DNA of 64,000 bases, from NCBI GenBank assembly GCA_964539305.1, contig CAZIIM010000005.1:1-64000 (forward strand), written 5' to 3'. Positions 14,339 to 23,863 of this stretch are shown here, one piece after another. The first letter of the stretch is position 1, and the number at the start of each line of letters is the position of its first letter. Under the pieces are notes generated by a model. The model was not told the DNA's origin. It did not search any database and saw only the letters and a program-made list of their open reading frames with translations. Source of the DNA: CAZNUM01 sp964539305. GTDB lineage: Bacteria > Fidelibacterota > Marinisomatia > Marinisomatales > TCS55. Made by a program: the position numbers and the translations under genes.

Positions 14339-16687
14339 TTAATTCCGGAGCGGTTTTCCCTTTTTAAGCATATAGCGAATGCGATCCTGGGTCAGGGGTT
14401 CCCCCGCCAGGGAGACGAAGGTTTCCCGTTCAATATCCAGTAAATATTGTTCATCCACTGATTTTGTCAACCCGGCCCGGTCTCCGCCGGTAAGTACATA
14501 GGCTAGTTTTTTACCAATGTATTCATCGTGTGCGGAGATTTTGCCCTGTGTTTTAAACCCTTTTAAGGCGATCTGCATGGCTGTCCTGCCCCCTGCACCC
14601 GGAAGTTTCAAATCATCCCGGTATTCCGGGGGTTGATACTGATCAATCAATTCCAGCGCTTTCTGACGGGCCGCCCAGATCCGGTGATCATTGTTCAGAA
14701 TCACCGTGTCGGTCTTCAGCAGGTAACCCAGGAATTTTGCCTCCTCGGCACTGGTGGCAACCTTGGCAAACCCAATGGTTTCGAACGCTTTCTGAGTGAT
14801 CTGGAAAACATTGACACGGCCGCGACCGCCGGAATTTTCCATCAGGTTTAAGAGAAGCCGTAGATTACCTCCGGCCCCGGGAATGAGTCCTACACCTACC
14901 TCCACGGCACCGATATACAATTCTGCTGCAGCTACCCGGTGGGCCGCCGGTGCAATAAATTCGAATCCACCTCCCAGGGTCAGATGGAAGGGAGCCGCCA
15001 CCACCGGCGCTTTCGAAAACCGGATCCGCTGGGTCAGATCCTGAAATATTTTAATTGTGCGTTCCAGGCCCTCCCAATCCCGATTCTCGCAGAACTGGAG
15101 GATGCCGACCAGATTGGCACCGGCACAGAAATTCTGACCCTGGTGCCCTAGGACCATCGCCTTGAATTTTCCCGCATCCAGAAGATCCAGGCCGTCACTG
15201 ATGGTCTGAATCATGGATCCATCAATCGGGTTTAAATTCGGTTGCAGGATGGAATGGTACTCCACGTTCAAAACACCATCACCCAGGTCAATCAAACTGG
15301 CACTCCAATCCCGTTTAATCAGGTTTCCCGCTGATTTTAACAGGGCCAAATTCAGGCTTTTTTCACTGAGAGGGATTTTTTCAGGTGCGCCGGTGGTGAG
15401 GTTGTAATAGGATTTTGTACCGCCTTCCAGCTGGTAAAAAGATGATCGGCTGCTGGCAAGCATGTCCTGGATCCATTGGGGTACTTTCCGGCCTTCGTCC
15501 AACATCCGGTTGACCGATTCTTCCACGCCAATGGCGTCCCAAGTTTCAAAGGGGCCCAACTCCCAGCCAAACCCCCATTTCATGGCATTGTCAATGTTGA
15601 TTATGTCGTCGCTGATCTCCGGAATGCGCTTGGCGGTGTAAAGAAGGGTGCGACTGAGGATTTCCCAGAAAAAGCGTCCTCCCTTGTCGTCACTGAAAGC
15701 CAATGCCCGGATTTTTTGACCTGTCTTCTGGCGATCCTTCGCCACACGATAACCATCGAAGCGAACCCGTTTCTGTGGCTCGTATTCACCCGTTTCCAGG
15801 TCGATGGATAAAATTCCCTTATCGGTTTTTTTGTAAAAACCTGCCTTCGTTTTTTGCCCAAGTCGATTGTCATCGATAAGCAGTTTTAAAATGGGGGGGA
15901 TTTGAAAAACGTCCCGTTCATCATCCTTTTCGCCCTTTTCGTAACTCGTCTGAGCGACGTGTGCCAGGATATCCAATCCCACCACATCGGCAGTACGAAA
16001 AGTGGCACTTTTGGGTCGTCCTACAATCGTACCCGTCAGCTTATCCACCTCTTCCACGGTCAAACCCATTTCCTGGGCCACTTTAATGGTGATCATGATC
16101 CCGTAAATACCGATACGATTGCCGATGAAGTTGGGTGTGTCTTTCGCGTGGACAATCCCTTTCCCCAGCACATTTTCACCAAAATCAGCCAACGCCTGGT
16201 AGACGGCTTTATCCGTGTCAGGACCCTGAATCAGTTCCAGCAGGCGCATGTACCGCGGTGGGTTAAAGAAGTGGGTGATCATGAATCGTTTTATAAAAGC
16301 AGGTGGTAAAACTTCCGTCAGGTCTCCAAGCGGTAACCCGGAGGTATTGGAGGAAATCATGGCAGAAGCTTTTAAATGGGGAATAATGCTGGTGTAGACT
16401 TTATGCTTGATGTCCAGGCGTTCTGCCACCGCTTCAATCACCCATTCAACTTCTTTCAGTTTTTCCAGATGATCCTGATAATTACAGGGTTCAATCCATT
16501 TGACATTTTTCGGCTTATACAGGGGGGCCGGTTTCATTTTAGTCAGGTTTTCCACCCCCTGTTCCGATAGTTTTTGGTTGATGTCGAAAAGGAGGGAGGG
16601 GATTCCCGCATTCGCCAGATGACCGGCAATTTGGGATCCCATGATTCCGGCGCCTAAAACGGCTACTTTTTCTATTTTTTCTGGCAT
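14339..16687 (-). CDS. fadN: Bifunctional 3-hydroxyacyl-CoA dehydrogenase / enoyl-CoA hydratase (FadN type)
   Basis: Catalyses hydration of enoyl-CoA and oxidation of the 3-hydroxyacyl-CoA in fatty-acid beta-oxidation. 782 residues, near the size of Bacillus FadN. The dehydrogenase comes first: Rossmann motif VLGAGIMGSQIAGHLA (residues 9-24), the SNTSGLP loop and the HFFNPP motif with its catalytic His. The hydratase (crotonase) fold follows from about residue 480, with the oxyanion segments FCAGANL and GGGFEF and the catalytic-side VEVGVGLIPGAGGN. This order is the reverse of E. coli FadB. It lies 14 bases downstream of the thiolase start-to-stop chain and is last in the operon. Confidence 0.93.
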   Translation of the reverse strand: MPEKIEKVAVLGAGIMGSQIAGHLANAGIPSLLFDINQKLSEQGVENLTKMKPAPLYKPKNVKWIEPCNYQDHLEKLKEVEWVIEAVAERLDIKHKVYTSIIPHLKASAMISSNTSGLPLGDLTEVLPPAFIKRFMITHFFNPPRYMRLLELIQGPDTDKAVYQALADFGENVLGKGIVHAKDTPNFIGNRIGIYGIMITIKVAQEMGLTVEEVDKLTGTIVGRPKSATFRTADVVGLDILAHVAQTSYEKGEKDDERDVFQIPPILKLLIDDNRLGQKTKAGFYKKTDKGILSIDLETGEYEPQKRVRFDGYRVAKDRQKTGQKIRALAFSDDKGGRFFWEILSRTLLYTAKRIPEISDDIINIDNAMKWGFGWELGPFETWDAIGVEESVNRMLDEGRKVPQWIQDMLASSRSSFYQLEGGTKSYYNLTTGAPEKIPLSEKSLNLALLKSAGNLIKRDWSASLIDLGDGVLNVEYHSILQPNLNPIDGSMIQTISDGLDLLDAGKFKAMVLGHQGQNFCAGANLVGILQFCENRDWEGLERTIKIFQDLTQRIRFSKAPVVAAPFHLTLGGGFEFIAPAAHRVAAAELYIGAVEVGVGLIPGAGGNLRLLLNLMENSGGRGRVNVFQITQKAFETIGFAKVATSAEEAKFLGYLLKTDTVILNNDHRIWAARQKALELIDQYQPPEYRDDLKLPGAGGRTAMQIALKGFKTQGKISAHDEYIGKKLAYVLTGGDRAGLTKSVDEQYLLDIERETFVSLAGEPLTQDRIRYMLKKGKPLRN

Positions 16688-16701
16688 GATTTCCTCGTGG
16701 A

Positions 16702-17835
16702 TTACGGGCGTTTAATAATGGTAGCAATTCCCTGGCCACTGCCGATACACATGGTAGCCAGTCCCAGGTGGGTATCCTGTTGTTCCATGACGTTGATCAG
16801 GGTTGTAATAATCCGGGTACCGGAACAACCGAGAGGATGCCCCAAAGCTACGGCGCCTCCATTCAGGTTTATCTTCTTCATGTTCCAGCCCCCTTCCCGG
16901 ATCACATACAGGGCCTGGGCGGCAAATGCTTCATTTAATTCGATTGTTTCAATATCATTAATTGTCAGTCCTGCTTTTTTCAGGGCTTTTTCGGTCGCTG
17001 GCAGTGGACCGGTTCCCATGCGTGTCCAGTCAACCCCGGCCACGGCGCGACTCACGATCTCCGCCCGGATGGTTAGACCCACTTCCTTGGCAAAGTCTTC
17101 ACTGGTAATCAGGATCGCGGAAGCACCAATGGAAATGGGGCTGCTGGTGGCAGCAGTGACCGTTCCACCTTCCATGAATGCCGATTTCAGGCTGGCGATT
17201 TTCTCCCGGTCCGGTTCCCGGGGACCTTCGTCCCTGTCGACAACCGTTTCCTCATCCACCTGGATGGGAATCAATTCATTGTCGAATTTTCCTTCCTTAT
17301 AGGCTTTCAGTGCTTTTTCATGGGACTGAATGGCAAATTCATCCTGGTCCTCCCGTGAAATATTACCATCCTTTGCCAGGTTTTCTGCCGTTTCACCCAT
17401 GCCGATGTAAAATTCCTGCTCTGCCAGAACGGGGTTGAAATCCGGGGCGAATCCACCCATGGGAACTGTAAACATATCCTCTACACCCCCGGCAATCCCC
17501 ACGTCGATATCGCCACTTTCAATGGCGGTACTTAGCTGGTGGAGAGCATCCATGGCAGAACCGCAGAAACGGTTGACAACCTTGCCACCTGCTTCCTTGG
17601 GAATTCCCGCCAGCAGGGCCACGGAACGACCAATAATCATTCCCTGTGGACCTTCCGGAAAGGCACATCCAATTGCCACATCTTCAATCGCTTCCACCTT
17701 CAGTTTGGGATTCCGTTTTAATAAACCTTTAATGACTTGCGCCGTTAAATCATCGGGACGGATGCCGATTAATTTTCCGTTCTTGACACCAATCGGAGAA
17801 CGAACTGCATCAATAATAACTGATTTTCTGCTCAT
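16702..17835 (-). CDS. fadA: Acetyl-CoA acyltransferase (3-ketoacyl-CoA thiolase)
   Basis: Thiolytic cleavage of 3-ketoacyl-CoA to acetyl-CoA and a shortened acyl-CoA. 377 residues, slightly below the usual 390. The nucleophilic Cys is in VVNRFCGSAMDALHQL (about residue 86). The C-terminal catalytic pair is in GGAVALGHPLGCSGTRI (His) and CIGSGQGIA (Cys). ELNEAFAAQ is also present. It lies 9 bases after the acyl-CoA dehydrogenase stop and 14 bases before fadN, so the three enzymes are one transcription unit. Confidence 0.94.
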   Translation of the reverse strand: MSRKSVIIDAVRSPIGVKNGKLIGIRPDDLTAQVIKGLLKRNPKLKVEAIEDVAIGCAFPEGPQGMIIGRSVALLAGIPKEAGGKVVNRFCGSAMDALHQLSTAIESGDIDVGIAGGVEDMFTVPMGGFAPDFNPVLAEQEFYIGMGETAENLAKDGNISREDQDEFAIQSHEKALKAYKEGKFDNELIPIQVDEETVVDRDEGPREPDREKIASLKSAFMEGGTVTAATSSPISIGASAILITSEDFAKEVGLTIRAEIVSRAVAGVDWTRMGTGPLPATEKALKKAGLTINDIETIELNEAFAAQALYVIREGGWNMKKINLNGGAVALGHPLGCSGTRIITTLINVMEQQDTHLGLATMCIGSGQGIATIIKRP

Positions 17836-17844
17836 ATTACACTC

Positions 17845-19632
17845 CTAGTAAGGATAGGTTTTTTTCAAATAGACATGTTCTGTTATTTTCCGTTTCAGGC
17901 CAATGATATCGGTGGAAAGGAGCATACGGGCCTGAAAAATTCTCAGATGGTCAATAACACTTGCGGGTGTATTTCCTCGATAGATTCCATTTAAGGCGTT
18001 TAGGGATTTGTTCAACAATCTCAGGACCATTTCCGCCGTGTACACTTTCGCAATGTGACCAACAGTGAGATCGGGGTTTTCACCTGCCAGAATTCGTTGT
18101 GTCCGGACCACGGTGCTTTCGGCCGTGTACAGGTCCGTAAAAATATCAGCCAGAATTTCAGTAATTTGCTGCTCATGTTTTAAATCCTGACCAAACTCGC
18201 ACAGGGCTTCATTTAGCAGATAGAGGGCCAGCCGTTTCCCGATTTCGATGGATTGACATTCGGCGTTTAATACACCATGGTCAGCCGTCGTCTGGTCATT
18301 GTTGATAAAGGTTTCAATCTCCCGGATCGCCTCGCGAATGGGGAGTTCTTCTACCAGGGCTTTGCGCATCATGTACCCGGCAATGATCTGGCGGTTGATT
18401 TCATTGGTGCCTTCCCAAATCCGGTCAATGCGCGCATCCCGGTAGGCACCGGCCATGGGATAGTCCTCGATAAAACCGTAACCCCCGTAAATCTGGAGTC
18501 CCATGTCGGCCACCTGCCCGGAACTTTCGCTGCCGAATACTTTGGCCATGGAGGCTTCAATGGCATAGCTTTCCATCGCTTCTCCCAGGTGAATGTAATA
18601 ATTGGGGTCGGCAGGATCGAGTTCATTGATCGCCTCCTGAATCAACCCAATGGTCCGGTAAATCATGCTGTCAGCTGCAAACGTCCGGACAACCATGTCG
18701 GCGATTTTTCCCATGGTAGCATCAAACATGGCGATTGGCTGTCCAAATTGTTTTCGTTCCAGGGCGTAGTTGGTAACGTTTTCAATCACCGTTTTGGCTG
18801 CGCCCAGATCGGAAGCGGCCAGCTTGAACCGGCCCAGATTCAGGACGTTAAAAGCAATGGTAGATCCTTTGCCCACTTCGTACAATAAATTTTCCACTGG
18901 TACTTTGGCGTTTTGAAAAATCAGGGGTGTGGTGGATGACCCCTTCATCCCCAGTTTATTTTCCTCCGGGCCTGTGGAAAATCCCGGTGAATCCCGATCC
19001 ACAATAAAGGCACTGAACCGTTCCCCATTGACCTGCGCAAAGATTACGTACACATCTGCCCACCCACCATTGGTGGTGAAAATTTTCTCCCCGTTAAGCA
19101 GGTAGTATTTTCCGTCTTCCGAGAGGACAGCCGATGTCTTTCCCGAAAGGGCGTCGGAACCGGCCGAGGGTTCCGTCAGACCGTAGGCACCGATTTTTTC
19201 TCCTGTCACCAGTTTGGGCAGGTATTTGGCTTTCTGCTCCGGTGTTCCGAACCATACGATGGGTAGACATCCGATTCCGGTCTGGACCGACCAGGTTACC
19301 GTAAAGGAGGGACAATGCCCTGCTGAGAGGGATTCGGCGACAATGGCAGAGGTAATTTTATCCAGATCCATGCCTCCATACTCCTCCGGGACATCGATTC
19401 CCAATAGTCCCAGTTCTCCCATTTCCCGGATTAAAGACAGGGTCAGGTCGCGGTTATATTTTTCAATTTCTGCTTTCTGGGGCAAGACCCGTTCCTGGCA
19501 GAATTCCTTCACCATCTGCTCAATTTCCCGGTGTTCTTCTGTGAACTGTTCCCGGGAGAAAACAGATATGCTATCAATCGGTTCAATCAAGAACCGTCCG
19601 CCGGTCTTGGGAAGGGATGCTGTTTTTTCCAT
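17845..19632 (-). CDS. fadE: Acyl-CoA dehydrogenase with C-terminal extension (FadE/VLCAD type)
   Basis: FAD-dependent first oxidation step of beta-oxidation. 595 residues: an N-terminal helical domain, the FAD-binding middle domain with YGLTEPSAGSDA and the FTTNGGWADVYVIFA strand, then the C-terminal helical domain with the catalytic Glu in IDRIWEGTNEINRQIIAGYM (about residue 405). About 170 extra residues follow, as in long- and very-long-chain enzymes, and suggest longer acyl chains. It is directly downstream of its TetR regulator (10 bases). Electron acceptor genes (ETF) are not in the window. Confidence 0.93.
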   Translation of the reverse strand: MEKTASLPKTGGRFLIEPIDSISVFSREQFTEEHREIEQMVKEFCQERVLPQKAEIEKYNRDLTLSLIREMGELGLLGIDVPEEYGGMDLDKITSAIVAESLSAGHCPSFTVTWSVQTGIGCLPIVWFGTPEQKAKYLPKLVTGEKIGAYGLTEPSAGSDALSGKTSAVLSEDGKYYLLNGEKIFTTNGGWADVYVIFAQVNGERFSAFIVDRDSPGFSTGPEENKLGMKGSSTTPLIFQNAKVPVENLLYEVGKGSTIAFNVLNLGRFKLAASDLGAAKTVIENVTNYALERKQFGQPIAMFDATMGKIADMVVRTFAADSMIYRTIGLIQEAINELDPADPNYYIHLGEAMESYAIEASMAKVFGSESSGQVADMGLQIYGGYGFIEDYPMAGAYRDARIDRIWEGTNEINRQIIAGYMMRKALVEELPIREAIREIETFINNDQTTADHGVLNAECQSIEIGKRLALYLLNEALCEFGQDLKHEQQITEILADIFTDLYTAESTVVRTQRILAGENPDLTVGHIAKVYTAEMVLRLLNKSLNALNGIYRGNTPASVIDHLRIFQARMLLSTDIIGLKRKITEHVYLKKTYPY

Positions 19633-19642
19633 GCTTAACTCC

Positions 19643-20239
19643 TCAATGCTTTTTTAATAACCCCGCTAAAATAAAATCGGTAATCGTCTGAAAATATTCC
19701 CGGGCACTTACACCATGTGCCCTGAACAGGGTGAACCAGTTGATAGATTCGATATTCACCATAATCGAAAGGGCGGTGACGTGCGGATCCAACTGCTTGA
19801 ACTCCTTGGTTTCAATGCCCAGCCTGACGATTTGTTCAATGATTTCGAGAAAACTGGTGTAAACCCGTTCCAATTTGTGTTTAAAGTCGGGATCCATCTG
19901 GGAGAGGGACCAGAATTCGGTCAGGGCTTTAAATGGATCCGGGTCGGCTTCATACTGGTCAATGAAGTAGTTAAATAGCCGTCTTAACTGGGCCGAAGCC
20001 GGGGAGGCCTCCTCCACAATATGATTAATCATGACACTGTAGTGCTGGACCCAGTAATTGACCAGGTCCAGATAAATATCCTTTTTTGATTTATAGTACC
20101 AGTAGATGGCCCCTTTGCTCAAATTGGCCGTGCGGACGATATCATCCATCCGGGCTCGCTCGTACCCACTCTGGATTAACACTTTCATGGCTGCATCCAG
20201 GATTTGATTCCGTCGCTGATATTGTTTCGAGTAGGTCAT
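19643..20239 (-). CDS. TetR-family repressor of the beta-oxidation operon (FadR-like)
   Basis: 198 residues. The HTH is ARMDDIVRTANLSKGAIYWYYKSKKDIYLDLVNYW (residues about 25-59), followed by a TetR_C helical domain. First gene of the operon that encodes acyl-CoA dehydrogenase, thiolase and FadN. A near-perfect TetR-type palindrome lies 11 bases upstream, over the likely transcription start, so it should repress its own operon and be released by acyl-CoA, as known for Bacillus FadR. Ligand identity is inferred. No Shine-Dalgarno sequence is evident before the ATG. Confidence 0.9.
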   Translation of the reverse strand: MTYSKQYQRRNQILDAAMKVLIQSGYERARMDDIVRTANLSKGAIYWYYKSKKDIYLDLVNYWVQHYSVMINHIVEEASPASAQLRRLFNYFIDQYEADPDPFKALTEFWSLSQMDPDFKHKLERVYTSFLEIIEQIVRLGIETKEFKQLDPHVTALSIMVNIESINWFTLFRAHGVSAREYFQTITDFILAGLLKKH

Positions 20240-20249
20240 AATCTAAACC

Positions 20250-20292
20250 GACTGGTCAGTCTATTATACGGAAAAAGTGCTATTCCGGGCAA
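20250..20292 (-). promoter_or_regulatory. Promoter and TetR operator of the fad operon
   Basis: On the minus strand: -35 TTGCCC (20287-20292), 18-base spacer, -10 TATAAT (20263-20268, perfect), then GACTGACCAGTC at 20250-20261, an inverted repeat with 5-bp arms GACTG/CAGTC and a 2-base centre. The operator starts 2 bases after the -10, so a bound repressor would cover the transcription start. The arrangement matches TetR/FadR-type control. The leader would be about 17 bases. Confidence 0.8.
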
Positions 20293-20476
20293 GGAGAAAG
20301 GAGAAAATTGTCGTAATTCAGACTTTTTATAAAGGGGCCGTTTTATTTGGTTTGGTATTTGCTGTCAATAGTCGCGAAAAGGTGAGATGTAGTGAATAAT
20401 TATTTACGCTACAATTCGTTTAAACAGGATAAAAAGGTATGAAAAAACTTTTTGAAACAGAAATATTTGTTTTAAA

Positions 20477-20496
20477 TTTCGACTGACAATTCGAAA
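20477..20496. promoter_or_regulatory. Inverted repeat upstream of the heme-uptake TetR gene
   Basis: TTTCGA (20477-20482) and TCGAAA (20491-20496), perfect 6-bp arms with an 8-base spacer, 19 bases before the ATG at 20516. Size and position fit a TetR operator controlling the regulator and the TonB receptor/HmuY genes behind it. The region upstream (20293-20476) is AT-rich and holds no gene. Confidence 0.5.
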
Positions 20497-20515
20497 AACA
20501 AACTTTAAGGTTGAT

Positions 20516-21118
20516 ATGATTTCAGACCGACAAATACGGGAAAGGGAGCGGCGAAAAGAGCGGATTCTGGCAGGGGCCCTGCAGGTTTTTAAGGAAAAGG
20601 GCTTATCCGGCGCCACCATGGATGAAATAGGAAAGGTCTCTGATTTCGGGAAGGCCACCCTTTATTATTATTTTGGTTCAAAAGAGGAGATCTTGAGCGA
20701 ACTGCTTGAGCGGGGGTGGGCTCGAATGTGGGAATCGGTTGAAACGGCCATTTCAGAGCAGCGTTCGCCGAAGGAAACATTTATCCGCATGCTCAATATC
20801 CTCGGTGGTCTCATCGAGCAGGATCGTGTTTTATTCGAGTTTCTATTCACCGCCCCCCAGTCCATGCCCGATACACTGATGGAGGGCACGCAAAACTGGC
20901 GGAAATACCAGAAGCGGCTCTACGGCGTTTTCCAGGGATTGCTGGAAGAGGGAATGAACCAGGGTGAATTTCCCACGGTGTCGTCCGATCTGCTTTTAAG
21001 AGCGATTGGTGGATTGTTCCACGGTCTCTTTTTCCTCGGGAAGAAAAAGAAAAAAATCTCACCCAAAGCAATGGAGGAGTTCCTTAACACCTTCATCGGG
21101 AATTACGGTGCCACCTGA
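20516..21118 (+). CDS. TetR-family regulator upstream of heme-uptake genes
   Basis: 200 residues. N-terminal basic stretch RERERRKERI, then the HTH ATMDEIGKVSDFGKATLYYYFGSKEEILSELLERGW (residues about 33-68). The C-terminal half has a TetR_C-like helical core and a lysine-rich loop (GKKKKKISPK, about residue 178). AAGG at 20507-20510 gives a modest ribosome binding site. It is 32 bases upstream of the TonB receptor and probably co-transcribed, so it may regulate heme acquisition, or may respond to another ligand and simply be linked. Confidence 0.87.
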   Translation: MISDRQIRERERRKERILAGALQVFKEKGLSGATMDEIGKVSDFGKATLYYYFGSKEEILSELLERGWARMWESVETAISEQRSPKETFIRMLNILGGLIEQDRVLFEFLFTAPQSMPDTLMEGTQNWRKYQKRLYGVFQGLLEEGMNQGEFPTVSSDLLLRAIGGLFHGLFFLGKKKKKISPKAMEEFLNTFIGNYGAT

Positions 21119-21150
21119 TAACAAGACGATAAATCAGCCGGGATTACATC

Positions 21151-23292
21151 ATGGCTAACTGGAAAAATTTTGGGGTGTACGGACTGTTGCTTACTTTCGG
21201 ACTGATGGCACAGTCCGGGTATGAACTCCGGGGAAACGTTTACGATGACAGGAGTGGTTCTCCGTTGGTGGCGGCCAATGTTTCAGTGGACTTGGACGGA
21301 ATAGGGGCCAGCACCGATCTGGAGGGCAATTTTATTATTTCTCATCTGCCGGCCGGTAAGCGAAAAATTCAGATTTCCTACATCGGATACGAACCGGTAA
21401 CCATTCAAGTGTCGCTTCCATCTAGCGATCCTCTTTCCGTTGGTCTCCACCGTGATTTAATCCAAATGAATTCCCTGGTGGTGACAGGCACCCGTACGGA
21501 ACGGTATCTGAAAGATGTTCCCGTCACAACACAGGTGGTAAAAGGGGAGAAACTGTCGGACCTGGGCGCTCGGGATATTTCTGAAGTTCTGAGTGAAGTG
21601 ACCGGCGTACAGGTGGTGGAAAACCAGTTTGGCACCGGTGTGGAACTTTCGGGGTTCGATTCGGAGCACATCCTGGTCTTAATTGATGGAACCAAAATGA
21701 TTGGACGGGTAAACGGCCAGTTGGACATTGCCCAGATTCCGGTGGACCAGATTGAACGGGTGGAGGTGGTGAAAGGTGCCACATCTGCCCTCTACGGCAG
21801 CGACGCCATGGGTGGTGTGATTAACATTTTCACCCGCCGCCCGGAAAACCAGTGGTCCATCAACAGCGACAACAGTTTGGGCGCCTATGGGCGAACCAAC
21901 GCAGCCATTACCTTGGCGCGCAATTTCAAGTCCTCGTCCATCACTACCGGGGGCAGTTATCGCCATTACGGTGGTTTCGACCTGGACCCCGGTTCTATCT
22001 GGGAAGACGGAAGCGAGTACCGGAAATCAAACGGATTACTAAAATGGCGCTATCGCTTTCCTTTCGGGTCCAGTTTGCTTATGGAAACGACCTTTTTTAA
22101 AGAGCACCAATCTCTCATCAGCAGCACGGTCTTTCAGGATCGGTTGAAAAATGAGCGTTCTACCGGAAAAATTGAGTTGAAAAGTGCTCCTATGGGAAAA
22201 ACGACGCTCACCGGCGTGGTGGAATACTCGGTTCATGATCACTGGTTCGACCGGATCGTTCTCAGCTCCGGCCATTTGAAAAAAGGTTCCTTGAGCCAGG
22301 ACAGACTGGGAGTGCTGAATCTCAACTTTGTGCGGAAAGGAAAAGTACAGACCCTGAACGGGGGGATTGGATTGGAACTGGAAGCGATCCACTCGGACAG
22401 GGTGAATGGGATTGACCGTAATTCAGAGTTGAAAAACATATTTATTCAGGATGAATTCCAGTTAGGGAAAAAGTGGACGGTGGTGGGGGGAGTCCGGTAC
22501 GATGGCCACTCCATCTACGGGGAACATGTCTCTCCCAAGTTGTCTGTCATGTACAAACCGGAATTAATCTCCCGTATCCGTTTTTCCTACGGGGAAGGTT
22601 TTCGGGCCCCTTCCTTTAAAGAATTGTTCTACGATTACAGCAATATTTCGGTGGGTTACCATGTGGTAGGGAATGAACGTCTTTCACCGGAGACCTCCCG
22701 CAGTGTCAACCTGGATGTTGAACGGTGGAATACCCGTGAATATCATGCCAGGGTACATTTTTTCTGGAACGAGATTGACGGCCTGATCGATTATCGTTTT
22801 GTGGATGTCATTGATGGAATCAGCACCTATACCACCGAGAACCTTTCCACTGCCCGGACCGCAGGGATGGAATTGGATTTCACCTACTTTTTCAATGAAA
22901 ATGTGGAAGCCTGGGTGGGATATGCCTACCTGGATTCCTGGGATAAGGAGCGGGAATCGCCGCTGGGTTTGAAAGCCCGCCACAAGGCCAATGGCGGTCT
23001 TCGTCTGAAGGGGTGGAAAGGCGTGAAATTCAATATTCGTTTTCAATACGTGGGCAGGCGGTTCTACTGGGATGATTCCATGGATGGAACAGTACCAACG
23101 CGGGCCTGGATCAAGCCTTACACCGTTCTGAATGCCCATGTGAATGTTCCCCTGCCCTGGGGTTTGAACGTATATGCAGGGGGAAAAAATTTGACCGATT
23201 ATGTGGATCGAACCTGGGGGCCGATGCCCGGCAGAGAGTGGTATCTGGGACTACGGTTCGATCTGAACCAAACATCAAGCCTAAATCGTTAG
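21151..23292 (+). CDS. TonB-dependent outer-membrane receptor, heme type (HmuR-like)
   Basis: 713 residues. Signal peptide (VYGLLLTFGLMAQS), then a CarboxypepD_reg-like domain (residues about 25-105, GNVYDDRSGSPLVAANV ... LPAGKRKIQISYIGYEP) typical of Bacteroidota-type receptors. The plug domain follows (VPVTTQVVKGEKLSDLGARDISEVL; SALYGSDAMGGVINIFTR), then a 22-strand barrel ending in a Phe-containing strand. The heme-receptor pattern is visible: FRAP (in GEGFRAPSFKEL) followed by a single His (GYHVVGNERL) before the NxxL motif. With HmuY 14 bases downstream, heme is the most likely ligand. Import across the inner membrane is not encoded nearby. Confidence 0.9.
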   Translation: MANWKNFGVYGLLLTFGLMAQSGYELRGNVYDDRSGSPLVAANVSVDLDGIGASTDLEGNFIISHLPAGKRKIQISYIGYEPVTIQVSLPSSDPLSVGLHRDLIQMNSLVVTGTRTERYLKDVPVTTQVVKGEKLSDLGARDISEVLSEVTGVQVVENQFGTGVELSGFDSEHILVLIDGTKMIGRVNGQLDIAQIPVDQIERVEVVKGATSALYGSDAMGGVINIFTRRPENQWSINSDNSLGAYGRTNAAITLARNFKSSSITTGGSYRHYGGFDLDPGSIWEDGSEYRKSNGLLKWRYRFPFGSSLLMETTFFKEHQSLISSTVFQDRLKNERSTGKIELKSAPMGKTTLTGVVEYSVHDHWFDRIVLSSGHLKKGSLSQDRLGVLNLNFVRKGKVQTLNGGIGLELEAIHSDRVNGIDRNSELKNIFIQDEFQLGKKWTVVGGVRYDGHSIYGEHVSPKLSVMYKPELISRIRFSYGEGFRAPSFKELFYDYSNISVGYHVVGNERLSPETSRSVNLDVERWNTREYHARVHFFWNEIDGLIDYRFVDVIDGISTYTTENLSTARTAGMELDFTYFFNENVEAWVGYAYLDSWDKERESPLGLKARHKANGGLRLKGWKGVKFNIRFQYVGRRFYWDDSMDGTVPTRAWIKPYTVLNAHVNVPLPWGLNVYAGGKNLTDYVDRTWGPMPGREWYLGLRFDLNQTSSLNR

Positions 23293-23306
23293 AAAGGAAT
23301 CAAACC

Positions 23307-23852
23307 ATGAGATACCCATTAATGGTGATTCTTCTCCTGGGATTACTGAGCCAGGGATGCGAAGATAAAAAAACTCAGAAAATCAATCCGCTGGATGAAG
23401 GAATCAATACCTACACTTCTGTGAATGTTAAACAGGAGGGACCGGAATACTTCATTTTTGCAGATAATGAAGGAACCTTGACGGAACCGGCCCATTGGGA
23501 TATGGCGTTTGCCACCGTTGAATTTGTACCGGCACCGGGTGCCCCTGCCATTCAGGATCCCGTTATCCTGACAGGTAAGGATATCTATTTTGCCAAGCTG
23601 GAAGCGGCGGACCTGAGTGAAGTCACGGATGTCCCGGCAGCGGCCCTGTTCAAAACGGACAATACGGGGGAATACATCACTCAGGGCTGGTACGATTATA
23701 ATCCGGATACCCATTTGATTACTCCCAAGGATTACGTCTATGTGGTCAATACCAGCGACGGGAAATATCCCGCTTTTGAGATTACCAGTTATTATGACGA
23801 TAATGGGGATTCGGGAACAATTACGATCCAATGGAAGTATTTGGTTAAATAA
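23307..23852 (+). CDS. hmuY: HmuY-family heme-binding lipoprotein
   Basis: 181 residues from ATG 23307, which follows AAAGGAA at a good distance; the frame is open further upstream into the receptor but that part is not native. Signal ends LLLLGLLSQGC, with Cys at about residue 18 as the lipid site (lipobox weak, as Q precedes G). HmuY features are AHWDMAFATVEF near residue 65, the WYDYNPDTHLITPKDYVYVV block and the C-terminal YYDDNGDSGTITIQWKY. HmuY takes heme from host or environmental proteins and passes it to an HmuR-type receptor. His residues in AHWD and DTHLI are candidate heme ligands; not proven. Confidence 0.85.
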   Translation: MRYPLMVILLLGLLSQGCEDKKTQKINPLDEGINTYTSVNVKQEGPEYFIFADNEGTLTEPAHWDMAFATVEFVPAPGAPAIQDPVILTGKDIYFAKLEAADLSEVTDVPAAALFKTDNTGEYITQGWYDYNPDTHLITPKDYVYVVNTSDGKYPAFEITSYYDDNGDSGTITIQWKYLVK

Positions 23853-23863
23853 GGTAGACTTAC

